Below, piece after piece: positions 49,964 to 59,890 of a stretch of 64,000 nucleotides of DNA. A model generated the notes under the pieces. It worked only from the letters and a program-made list of their open reading frames with translations. It had not been told where the DNA came from and made no database searches. The stretch is from Rhizomucor pusillus (taxonomy: Eukaryota; Mucoromycota; Mucoromycetes; Mucorales; Lichtheimiaceae). The translations under genes and the position numbers were made by a program. The first letter of the stretch is position 1. Each line of letters begins with the position of its first letter. The stretch spans positions 62,001-126,000 of the forward strand of contig FWWN02000453.1 of the NCBI GenBank assembly GCA_900175165.2, read 5' to 3'.

Positions 49964-50522
49964 TTCAGGTCATACAAAGGAAGTGTGAAAGAGGAAGGTA
50001 CCAAGAGACCCGGAACGGCCGGTTTGAAAGGGCCCTTTTTTTGGTGGATCAGACTGATCGGGAAATGCTATTTTTAGGCAGCATGATGAATGTTTATAGT
50101 AATTTTTGTAATGTTCCCCGATATCAAGTGATTGTAAGTTATCGATGGTGATGCAAATCGGTGTACGTCTTGCAAAGTTAGATATGTTCCTCCTACAAAT
50201 AAACGAAATGTGAATTTTGAGCATGGTAGACTATTACGTGGCGAGGCAACGCTCTATCACTCGTAAGTTGTAGTTCCATCTGGTTTCCTGTTGAATGTTT
50301 CTTTTCCAAAGCAACATCAATGTTCTTGATCGTTCTCTAAGGGCCGCCATTTAATTTGCTCTTTAGCCATCGATAGTGCTGAAACAGCATACTCACAATA
50401 GAATTCTGTGCTTTGAGTAAAATGATACAAGAGATTGACCAAATAGGTTTAATATAGAGAAAAATTAAGATTCAGAAAAATATATATGTAGAGAAGCAAA
50501 GAGCGACAAAAGTAATATGTTC
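49964..50522. other. Spacer between NIPA-like and surface-protein genes
   Basis: About 560 bases, AT-rich, containing the upstream region of the NIPA-like gene and the 3' flank of the surface-protein gene. No gene recognised. Confidence 0.5.
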
Positions 50523-53500
50523 TTAAAAGTAATCGTACCGTCTACCGTCTGCTGATTGCCCGTTATTTCCTTGACTTTCGCTGGGCGTAAGCTGAGGAGT
50601 GTAAGACTGGTGAGCGAGTTGTCTCTGATCAAGTGCTTGGTTTTCTGGAGGTATGACGACGCCAGACTCGCGCATCAATGTGTGATCTTGAGTTGTACCT
50701 CCATAGTCTCGGTATCGTTCTTCAGAATCTGCAGCTGGCGGTAATGGCGAAGTGCTTGCAGCAACAGACGAGTCACCGAGTACCTGGGCCAAAAAGTTGT
50801 ACTTTGACAAGCGGGCAAAGTTAGATCCGCGGTTTCCACTGACAGCTGTTGAGGTTGCCTCGGCCGTTTCCGCGTCTATCATATCACGGTACTGCTGTTC
50901 GCGCTGGTATCTGGCAGCACGTCGACGTTGTCTGTTTTGGCGTCGTCGGAGCCATATCAAACAACCGATCAGCACTAGTGCACCCGTGATGGAGCCAATG
51001 ACAGCTCCTGCTATCTGACCGCCGGACATGTTGCTAGCTCCATTGTTTGCGGGTGGATCGCTGCAGTGGTTGGAGCTATCGCAGTAGGCTGATGCACACT
51101 GGAAGTCTTCGTAGCAGAAATCGCCGTTGCTAAGCAGTTGTACACATTGTTTTGTTGCAGCGTTGCAAAAGTAATTCGAGGGGCAGCGGCCGTCAGGAAG
51201 AGCATGGCTATCCTGGCTACATTCACTTTGACCCAAAACCAGCGAAGGAGTGGCCGTAGATGATGTAATAGAGAAGGAACGGGTAGTCGTAGTGGTACTT
51301 TCGTCCGAAGTCGTGGGCTCCGTAGGGGTCGTTGTCAGTTCTTGAGCAGCCATGGAATCTGCCATTGACGTCGTTGTAGTAGTATAGGCTGCATCCGAAG
51401 TACTCGAAGCTGACTCTGTCGGAGGAGGAGTGGTCGTGGTCGATGCAAAAGATAAAGATTCTGTACTTTGGGAGATGGGCAGGGTCGTCGTTGTCAAGGC
51501 TGATTCAGTTTCGGCAGATATTTCTGCTGACGATGAAGACGATACAGGTGTATAAGTCATAGAGTCGGTTGAAGCAGATGTTACGGGCGTTGTCGTGGGC
51601 TTTGTTGTTTTCGTCGTAGGCTGAGATGTCTCCTTGGTTGTGTAAGACGACTCCGTTTCCGTGGAAACAGTTGATGAAGCTGTTTCGATGGTAGACGACG
51701 CAACTGTGCTTGTCGAATCAATCGTTGCAGTGGTTTCAAAGTTGGATGAAGCAGCTGTTCCTGTAGAAGCGACTGTCGCAGTCGTTTCAAAGCTGGATGA
51801 CGATTCTGGATCCACCGTGCTCGCCGCAATAGTCGTCTCGAACGAAGACGAAGCCGCGGTTGTGACCATCGCAGAGGTCCAATATGAATAGCTTACTTCC
51901 TCGGTCGTTGTAGTTGCTATTGTGGCCACTGCAGCGGTGGTGGTAGACTCCTCAGGTGTTGACGTCGTTTCTATGGTATACGAATCAGTAGCAGATGGAC
52001 GGGCATCGGTAGTTGTGGGCTCGGCGGTCATTGTCGTAGCAGTCTGCTCGATAACGGTGCTCGACTCATAATACGAAAAGTAGTACGAGAATGAATAAGA
52101 TGTAGTAGTCTCTTCTGTGTAGTAAGAAGTTGTAGAGTACTCCACATCTTGGCTTGTTGTCGTCGGCTCTACCGTTGGCGTAGGACCGTAACTTTCGGTA
52201 GTTGTATGTTCGGTACCGTCGGATTCATGCGGGTTACCATGACCAGGTTTGTCATTGTCGTCGTTTCCCTTGCCGTAACCATGGTTGTCGCCATCCTCTT
52301 GACCGTTTCCGTGACCATTCTTGCTGTCTTGGTTGCCTTCTTCGCTGTTGCCATGGTCATTGCCGTTATCTTGATCGTTTCCGTGGTCATGGCCATCGTT
52401 TTGATTATTCTCATGACCACTACCATTGTCTTGGCCTTCCTTTTCGCCATAGCCTTGGTTTCCATGATTATCTTCGCCATTTCCCTTGCTATTTTTAGGG
52501 CCATCCTCGTTGTCGTTGCCATGACCGTTATCATGAGGATTCTCGTTACCACCGTTGTAGTTATTGCCATTGTCCTGGTCGGTTGCATGGCCATTATCCT
52601 GACTATTTCCGTTGCTATTCTCATGCTTTTCACCATTATCTGGATGGTTTCCATTGCCATTTCCGGGAGCATCATTTGAACTGGATCCATCGTTGCCATC
52701 CTCTGCGGATGAACCATCGCCTGAGGTTTTATCGTCGGCCTGGTGGCCATTGCCATTATTGTTTTCATGGGACGGAGGTGCATCATTCTGGCCATTGCCT
52801 TTAGAGGATTCGCCAGCATCCTGAATGTTGCCCTTGTCGTTACCATCTGACGAGTCAGCACCGTTTTGATAATCATTGCCGTCTTGTGAATTTCCAGCGG
52901 CCGCGTCGTGGCTGTTGCTACCTTGACCCTTGCCAAAAGCTTCGCCGTGATAATCAGCAGAGTCGTGGTCACTGCCGTTTTGCTGATCGTAGCCTTTACC
53001 GGTGTCCGCTGCAGCGTTTTCATTGTCCCCGTTGCCGGAATTTTGCTGATTGTTATCGTGGGACGCCGATTCGCCTTGCCCGTCTTTGTTATCTATGTCG
53101 TTGGCGTACCCTTCGCCGCTAGAAGACCCTTTATCCGTGTTTTCAGATGCGCCGGGACCATCATCAGAAGGCAGAATATCCTGCACCTTGTTAGGGTTGC
53201 CATGGTCCTGGGCACCGTTGCCTTGATCGTGAGACGAACCAGCGTTCTCTACGGCTGGTGCTTGTTCTGCTCCAGAATCAGGAGATGCACCAGCTAGACC
53301 ACCTAAAAAATAAACACAAAGACCTATATAAGCTAATGTCTCTGCAGAATTCTCATTTTTTAGGGTACCACCGCCTCCGTTACCAGGCGCGCCTGCACCG
53401 CCTGGAGGGTCGCGTTTTATCAAATTCAAGGCAGATCCAGAATGATTCTCTTCTTTTACTGCTCATAATTGTAAGAACCTTCAATCTATGTAGTCGTTAC

Positions 53501-53600
53501 AGGATAACCCCTTCGTACCTGCGTCGACAACGTTGAAGATCATGGAAACAATGAAAAATATGAACAGGTATCTTAGCAAACGTCGGCGTCGATGCTGCAT
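50523..53600 (-). CDS. Repeat-rich, single-pass cell-surface protein
   Basis: I do not recognise the family. Three exons (53519-53600, 53369-53458, 50523-53302) give 983 aa. Residues 1-27 are a signal peptide (basic RRRRLLRYL then FIFFIVSMIFNVVDA). About 60-425 is a low-complexity region of Asn, Gly, Asp, His and Gln built from short units such as DNGNDHGN, SKGNGEDN and GQDNGSGH. About 430-745 is Ser/Thr-rich, with imperfect repeats (SSSFETTATVAST and similar), a mucin-like region suited to O-glycosylation. About 750-810 holds eight cysteines (CSQDSHALPDGRC, NYFCNAATKQC, DFCYEDFQC, AYCDSSNHC), resembling small disulphide modules of fungal surface proteins. One membrane helix follows (QIAGAVIGSITGALVLIGCLIWL, about 819-841) with a strongly basic stop-transfer (RRRQNRQRRR) and a 140-residue cytosolic tail. 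This is the architecture of a wall sensor or adhesin-like protein; function is inference. Confidence 0.75.
52200..53290 (-). repeat. Degenerate short repeats encoding Asn/Gly/Asp-rich units
   Basis: Hundreds of bases made of imperfect units rich in GGTAATGG, CATGGCAA and GATAATGG (minus strand), encoding N-G-x-D/H units. The repeat is irregular in length and codon use, so it is protein-level low complexity more than a recent tandem expansion. It creates long shadow frames on both strands. Confidence 0.8.
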
Positions 53601-55401
53601 CAAAGTGTTAAAGAAAGAGGGATGAGAAAAGGATTGGAGTTGGGACGAGCGCCGAGATTTGCGCAAGTAAAAGAATGCGAGCGATGGAAGACGTGTAGTT
53701 GGTTAGGGAGAAAAAGGAAGGAACTAGAGAAAAACAAGATGAGAGAGCTGAAACTCGTGCACAGCCCGCGTCCCGGAAAGAAAAATTAGAGCGCAGATAT
53801 TAACTAGACGGTACCAGCTAATTCAACATATTCCTTTCGAGGCTCAGGAAGCAGGCGGTCAAACCTAATCAGGTTACTGCTGGATCCACAGAGCTTATTG
53901 TGTGTTTCAAGCTGTTCATTTATCCTGCACGTCAGACATGATTTTTACGCTCACACATTTTACTGCTTTTCAATTGTCGCATCCATTGGAGAGATTTACA
54001 CCTTCATTTCTTCATTGAGGCTGTAACTAGTACAGATTACATGCTATTTACTCCTTTCTTGATATATTAAATGGCTTGTATCCTTGCCGAAATGAAAGAT
54101 GCTCTGCCTCGGAGTTTGTGGATCGTGTAACCAGATCGTCAGCAGAGAAAATGAATTTGAGCAACAAGAAATCTTTGTCACCTTCAGGGTCGCCTGTAAC
54201 GATGATTTGTCTTCAGGCATTGTCTATGTACACAATAAAGCGTCTCTAATTATAGAACTATATAGCGTCAGCCGTTTGTATGCAATAAATAGAGCTACAA
54301 TGAATAGAGATATTTTTATATTCCCTGTCCCGGCTTTGCTGGAGAGTGTGTATTTGTGACACGTGAAACGTAATTTGGATCGCGTGCTTCGCGTGGCTGA
54401 CTTCCTTTAAAGGACCAGCTCAAGAAAAAACTTTTCTGAATTCTGTGCCTTCCAATTGTTTTAGCTCATCACGGCAAAGTGTAGTAACCGTTTGAAGCGC
54501 GCAGGATGCGATTTTACAATGGAGTCACAATGTTGCCCTAATGCTAAGTCAAGCGTGCATTGATAATGGGGCGCCCTTAAGGGTACCCCTACGTAAAGGG
54601 GGGAATTGGAAAGAGCTTCTGCTACCACGCGACTTCATTGTTCTTCCTTTTTTTGTTTCCCTTTTCATTACATACAAGCATGCAGATTCGCAGTTGGTGT
54701 CCAGGGAACAAATGTTACAGGGTTCTCTGCGAAGTCAAAGCGGTTGCCTAGCCGACATGGTCTTGATAAACCATAGTTTTGCAACTGCTTCGCTTCTGCC
54801 AAAAAGTTCCAAGCCGCTCGTTTTACTTGTCTCTTCACTGTGCTACACCACCCAAAACCGATGTTATGCTTCTCCATCCTCTTATCATAACGTGTAAGGC
54901 CATGTATATAGTAACAATTGACGGGTTCGTGATCGCAACTGCGTATCTACTGCGATGGACAGAGCTAATAAATGTATCGCAATGGATGCCAGACGCGTAA
55001 TGAGTTTGGGATTACGAAACTCGGCGTCTGCTGGCGGTGAGAAGCTAGCAATATGCTTTATGGAAACAGGTTTTAGATCCAGGATAATATCTAGATACAC
55101 CTAGTAGATGTAATCAACGGGGATCATATTCAATATACGACGTATAGTATGCAGCATTTGTCTTTTATTCACAGTAAACAAGTGCAATCCTAGCTCCCGA
55201 AAAATATTATAGACGATATAAAATGTATGGTATTAGAAGAGTTGGGGAGAAAGTTGTTTCAAAAGACTTTGGCTTGGGCATCAAGGAGGATGCACCGGTG
55301 TACAATCTAAAAGTACATATCTACATTTTTTCTTTTTCTCAATAAATAACGCAAAGATATAGGCATGATAACTAATGATAAAAATATATGATATGATAGA
55401 T
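53601..55401. other. Long intergenic region before surface-protein gene
   Basis: About 1.8 kb upstream of the surface-protein gene and downstream of FTR1 (same strand). No convincing gene. A GC-rich island with CCCTTAAGGG and a CCCCT/AGGGG inverted repeat lies near 54570-54602 inside otherwise AT-rich sequence. Confidence 0.45.
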
Positions 55402-56681
55402 TTATGCTTTGATTTCTTGCTTCTTTTCACCAGATGCCAGATCTGGATGGGAGACATCAACTTCTTCCATGTCACGGGATTCCTTGACGTCGGTTCCGAC
55501 AATGACACCTTCGTTTTGGTCGATGAATCTCTTTGCGTTTTCCAAAGCGGCGTCACCATCTTCATCGACTTCACCACGCTCAGCCTTCTGGATAGCACGC
55601 TTGCGTTCCTTGAAGAACATGTACACTAGAGCGGCTGCGACGATGAGCCAGTAACCACAGTAACTGACGATGCTACCGATAGTTGCAGTGTTGTTCCAAC
55701 CCAAAATGGCGTTGAAGATTTGCCTGTCAAGATTTTTGTGAGCGAAAGTGTGGCTGGATAGTATTCAAAAAATGTAGTAATACTCACCAGCCACCATTAG
55801 TGTCTACGTTCAGTTCGGGATCACCCCAGGAGACGTGCCAGACGGCTGTGGTAACCTTGTATGCGATCACGTCACCGCCTTCTTCGGCAGCTTCACCACC
55901 AATGACTTGGTTCCAAGCATACTGCTCAAAGTATCCAACAGCCTTGGACATAAGACCGGCTGCGACGAGGTACAAGATGACAGTGGAGAAAATGAAGAAG
56001 AAGCGAAGCTTGAGCATGGAACCACCACGGTAAATGATGAAACCGACAAGACATCCACAGATGAAACCCATAATAGCAGCAATAGGAATAGATTTAGCTT
56101 GGACGTTCAAGGAGACCTATGTAGAAAAGATTCTCAGGTAAGAACACAACAAAAATGTTTCCGCTAAAAGGTTTGCGACTTACACCACCGATGAAAACGA
56201 CAGCTTCAAGACCTTCACGAAGGACAGTGATGAAAGGCAAGAGGAAGAAGGAGTATCGTTGCATGCGAACCTTCCAAGTTCTTTTATCGCGTTGCAAGGC
56301 ATCGGTTTCCATAGCCTTGGCGAGCTTGATCTTCCATTTTTCTTGCATACGTTCAGTCTTGAGCATAGCGAGACCCATTGCGGTGATCATAATTACGGCA
56401 ATCAAGGAGAAGACACCTTCCCAAATGTCTTCTGAGTTTCCCCAAATATCGTTGAGAACTGTGTACCATACAGCAATGAAAGCTGCACCAATGCAGAGAC
56501 AAATAAATAACCCAAGCGCGCTTCCTATCCAGACTTGATTGCGTAGTCGTTTGTAGATCGGTGTGCTTGTATCAAAGATTTTGCGCAGGAAAGATAGCAG
56601 CACGGAAACGATAATGGCTGCTTCCGTAGTTTCACGGAACACAATAAAGAAAATCGGAACATCAAAGAGATCCTGCGACAT
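55402..56681 (-). CDS. FTR1: High-affinity iron permease Ftr1
   Basis: Plasma-membrane iron permease that works with a ferroxidase (Fet3 type) to take up Fe3+ when iron is scarce. Three exons (56184-56681, 55788-56116, 55402-55723) give 382 aa with seven predicted membrane segments. The second iron-binding motif REGLEAVVF is intact (VLREGLEAVVFIGGV); the first motif reads RETTEAAII in place of the REGLE form seen in many ascomycetes. Further family sequence: WIGSALGLFICLCIGAAF, IWEGVFSLIAVIMITAMGLAML, AAIMGFICGCLVGFIIYRGG, WNQVIGGEAAEEGGDVIAY and QIFNAILGWNNTATIGSIVSYCGYWL, with a charged C-terminal tail. The close fit to Ftr1 of Mucorales supports the assignment of the organism. No Fet3-type ferroxidase gene is in the window, so the usual ascomycete gene pairing is not present here. 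Confidence 0.96.
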
Positions 56682-57351
56682 GATGCTCGTCCTGGGTGGG
56701 AAGAAGGAAGAAGACGAAGGGAAAGAGAAAAAAGAGGAAGAGCAATGTCATGTTCTTTTCTCGGGTGAGAAAATATATTTTTTCGACAATGGCAAGATAC
56801 AAGGCGCGGGGATCTGCTGATTATCAGATGAGCCCTTCTTGTACAAAGCTTTGCAGACACATTTTGGTATGAGCGTTCGGTGGATCAGCATATCTGATGG
56901 GTGGCGGAAGTCGCTCCGTTCCTTTGCGGAGATCATTGCGCGAAAAAATTATCCAAAGACAGAAGTAATCAGATATGCGACAGAGCACAGAAAAAATTCA
57001 CTCCTTTTGGCAATATACGAAACAATGGCACAGTACTAGATCAACGCCACCAGCATCGACTAGACATACATATATATACCTTGTCATTTTATACTTCTCT
57101 TTTACTCAAGAATCTTCAATAAAAAAATAGCAAGGAAACAGAGACGCGGCCTTGGAAAGTCAGCTACTTCTGTCGTTCCATTGACGGTTCCACCGAGCTC
57201 AAAGTTCCGATATATACCTTGTTTTCAACAGCTACCCTTTCGATCAACTTTACATATCAGGCTTATCCGATTTTTGCAAATCCGAGAATTCGTCAGGTGG
57301 TAAGGTTTTTAGCTTTATAGGCAGTTTACATTTGTAACATTGCTAATCTTT
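56682..57351. other. FTR1 upstream region
   Basis: About 670 bases between FTR1 start and the end of the WD40 gene. Apart from the GATA-like inverted repeat reported separately it holds no recognisable gene. Confidence 0.5.
56817..56827. promoter_or_regulatory. GATA-like inverted repeat upstream of FTR1
   Basis: CTGATTATCAG is a perfect inverted repeat around a central base and contains TGATAA on the minus strand (the FTR1 strand), about 136 bases before the ATG. GATA-type repressors bind (A/T)GATAA-like sites in fungal iron-uptake promoters. Function here is unproven. Confidence 0.25.
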
Positions 57352-59772
57352 TCACCGAGCAGACGCGGAGGATGCCGCGCTCGATTTGCGAGGGGCGGTA
57401 TACACACCAGAATCCATGCGCCAAACTTTGATCCCACCGTGCTCGTCAGAAGACACCATGATTTGCCCAGTGATAAACGTGGAAGGAGCTGATCCATGTC
57501 GTTGTAATTCTTCTTCGCTGCGCTGACCTGCCGGCGACCGCGGCTTCGGTGTATGATTAAAGATGATATCTCGTCCAGTTTCCGCAATAACTGATCGTGT
57601 TCGAGTTGGAGCAAAAACAGCACAGGTGACAGCGTCGCGGTGTGCCTCAAAATGCCGCTCGTGATGATGCTTATCCAAGTTTTTCTCAGAACGCCGTTCT
57701 TTGTGCCGCCACCACTTGTGCTTATTCTTTTTTTCCGTCTCATTTTCTGTAGGATTTGGGAACGCTGAAGATCTGACTAGTTGATCTTGCAAATGGCTAG
57801 AGCCTGCTTGATTGCTCTTCGTATTCCACACATGAACGTAACTCTTGTCAGATCCACATATTATAAATAAACCATCGTCGCTAAGCAATCATTAAGAGTG
57901 AGATATTCTGGGAAAGTGAATGCGATGTGTTTATTTTTCTTTCGCATACCTGAATGTTGCTTTGATTTGCCTTGAACTGTTCACAGCGCCCTTGTATTTA
58001 TAGACAAGGCTTTGGTCAGCTACGTTAAAAAGTCGTATGCGCGAATCATTGCTAGTGACTAGAATTTTGTCGTCGTCACTACTTGAAACATCGCTGGGCA
58101 TCCATTCTATGCTTGTGACTTTCTCGCCCTTTTTCGCCTTGTCACTATGTACTGTCATCTGGCTCTTCAATTCCATATTCTTTGGCTCATAGAAATAAAG
58201 GTGACCGTCATACGTGCCAATGCACGCTGTTTTGCCGTTCCCAGTAAAATTGACTGCTGTTACAATACTTCTTTCAGGCAATTGGTTCCAGCTAACTACT
58301 GATTTATCAGGAATATTCCACAGACGTACTTTCCCATCAGCCGAGCCCGAGAGGAAGAGTCGATCATCCTTTGTATAAAATTAATCATGAGTCAGATTTG
58401 TTAGATATCTTAGAGTTTACGCTTTGCTAACCATTGGATGAAACGCTATACTTGGTATAAAGTCGGTATGCTGGAAGGCACATAAGCATTCTTGCTTGGA
58501 AACGTGCCACAGGCTATCGTGATCCAACATACAGAGATTTAGAATTAGCTAGTAATATCAAGCGCGGTTTGCGACTGCGATTACGTTACCGAACAAAAGT
58601 ATCCATAGAGCTGGACAACAAGAAATGACTCTTTCATCAAACAATATACAAATATTTATCAGTGTTGTCTCTTATGCAAAAGGAAATGTAAAGTAGCCTA
58701 TAGATTACACCCACCTTTGACCAGCAAAGATCAAGGATGTCGCCAGTGTGCCCGTGGAATTCGCACACAGGTTTACTTTCAAAGACATGTATTGTGTGCT
58801 GCTGCTGCTGATTCTCCACTGATGAATCGCTTCCAAGTACTTTCCAGACTCGGACAATATGGTCTTGCCCGCCAGCAGCAAGGAACATGCCATCCTTGCT
58901 AAACCTCATGGTCCATATGGCTCCAACGATTTGCGTTGGACGTCCCTGCAGGGTTTGCGCATGGACAATTTTTGTAGGTTCCTTGTGGATATGTCTGGCT
59001 TTTGACTTAACCTACGCAGTTGGTGCAAAAATCAGAATTAACCAATTGCTGATGGCTAAGTTCAAAATATTTATACTTTGACGTAACGTGCGCCATGCGG
59101 AGGTGGCGGATGGCTATGCATAAATGTCGATGAACTAAAGTGGCTCAGGAGGCTGGAATAACTGGACTCTAAGCTGTGGCGCCGGCTATCCATGTGATCT
59201 AGCGAAGTGCTGGATGAGGAAGAAGCAATTGATAGATCGTCCTCCTCGCTGCACTCAAAAGATTGGTCACTTCTAGGCATTTGCCGAGACCGCTGGATTT
59301 TCAAGGATGCCAAGAGCCTTACTGAGCTTCTGCCAAGCGGAAATCACACAACGTGTAAGGTTACAGTCACAATGCGAGCAAAAACCACGACGATTTTCTT
59401 TCTAACCTATTTCTCTTGATAGTATGATCTGTAAAATGCACCTTCGGTATTCTTATTTGTGTTTGCCTTTGTTCCTGCTGCCGTTGATAAGAAGAACGCC
59501 GCTGAGTATGCACTGACACGGGATCCATGGATTGCCGGCTGGTCGAGCCTGCTAGCTCATAATACTTTTCATTCTCTGTCAAACCTCGATTTCCTTTTTT
59601 GAGCACCAATAATGTCGCTTATGGTAACATGGGTATTGTTACCAGATTCCATTGAAATCTCTGTTGACGACGGTCTTTTGCGTCTCGTCTCTGTAGAAGA
59701 TCTGTTGAAACGGGAGCTATGTGGCGATGGTTGCTCTTTGGCATCGTAAGACTCATCGTCAGAGATCGCCAT
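57352..59772 (-). CDS. WDR44-like WD40-repeat protein
   Basis: WD40 propeller protein of the WDR44 (Rab11-binding)/yeast Dgr2 group. Multiple exons on the minus strand. The N-terminal part is disordered and Ser-rich (DDLSIASSSSSTSLDHMDSRRHS). WD40 elements: MRFSKDGMFLAAGGQDHIVRVWKV, HGHTGDILDLCWSK, RLFLSGSADGKVRLWNI, VTAVNFTGNGKTACIGTYDGHLYFY, KILVTSNDSRIRLFNVADQSLVYKYKG followed by NSSRQIKATF, LSDDGLFIICGSDKSYVHVWNT, AHRDAVTCAVFAPT and IMVSSDEHGGIKVWRM. The combination TSNDSRIRL...KYKG...NSSRQIKA is the WDR44 signature. A basic insert (KHKWWRHKERRSEK) sits in the last blade, as in other fungal members. The start MAISDDESYDAK lies 118 bases from the ATG of the divergent HECT gene. Confidence 0.85.
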
Positions 59773-59890
59773 TATGCAAAACCAAAGGTCCTTTTTTGAT
59801 CCAACCGGACGGAGAGAAAAAGGAAATCCAAATTCAGTAGCGCATGAAAAACAGAAGCGGAGGGCTTTCCTTCTTGTCCCTTCCTGCAGA

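Noticed and set aside
52149..53023. Hydrophobic plus-strand and Met/Thr-rich minus-strand frames in the surface-protein repeat
   Set aside because: They arise from the repeated Asn/Gly/Asp codons read in other frames; the frame with signal peptide, Cys module and TM helix is the real one.
54541..54897. Plus-strand frame of 118 codons in the FTR1-surface protein gap
   Set aside because: No family resemblance, no conserved motifs, isolated in AT-rich intergenic sequence.
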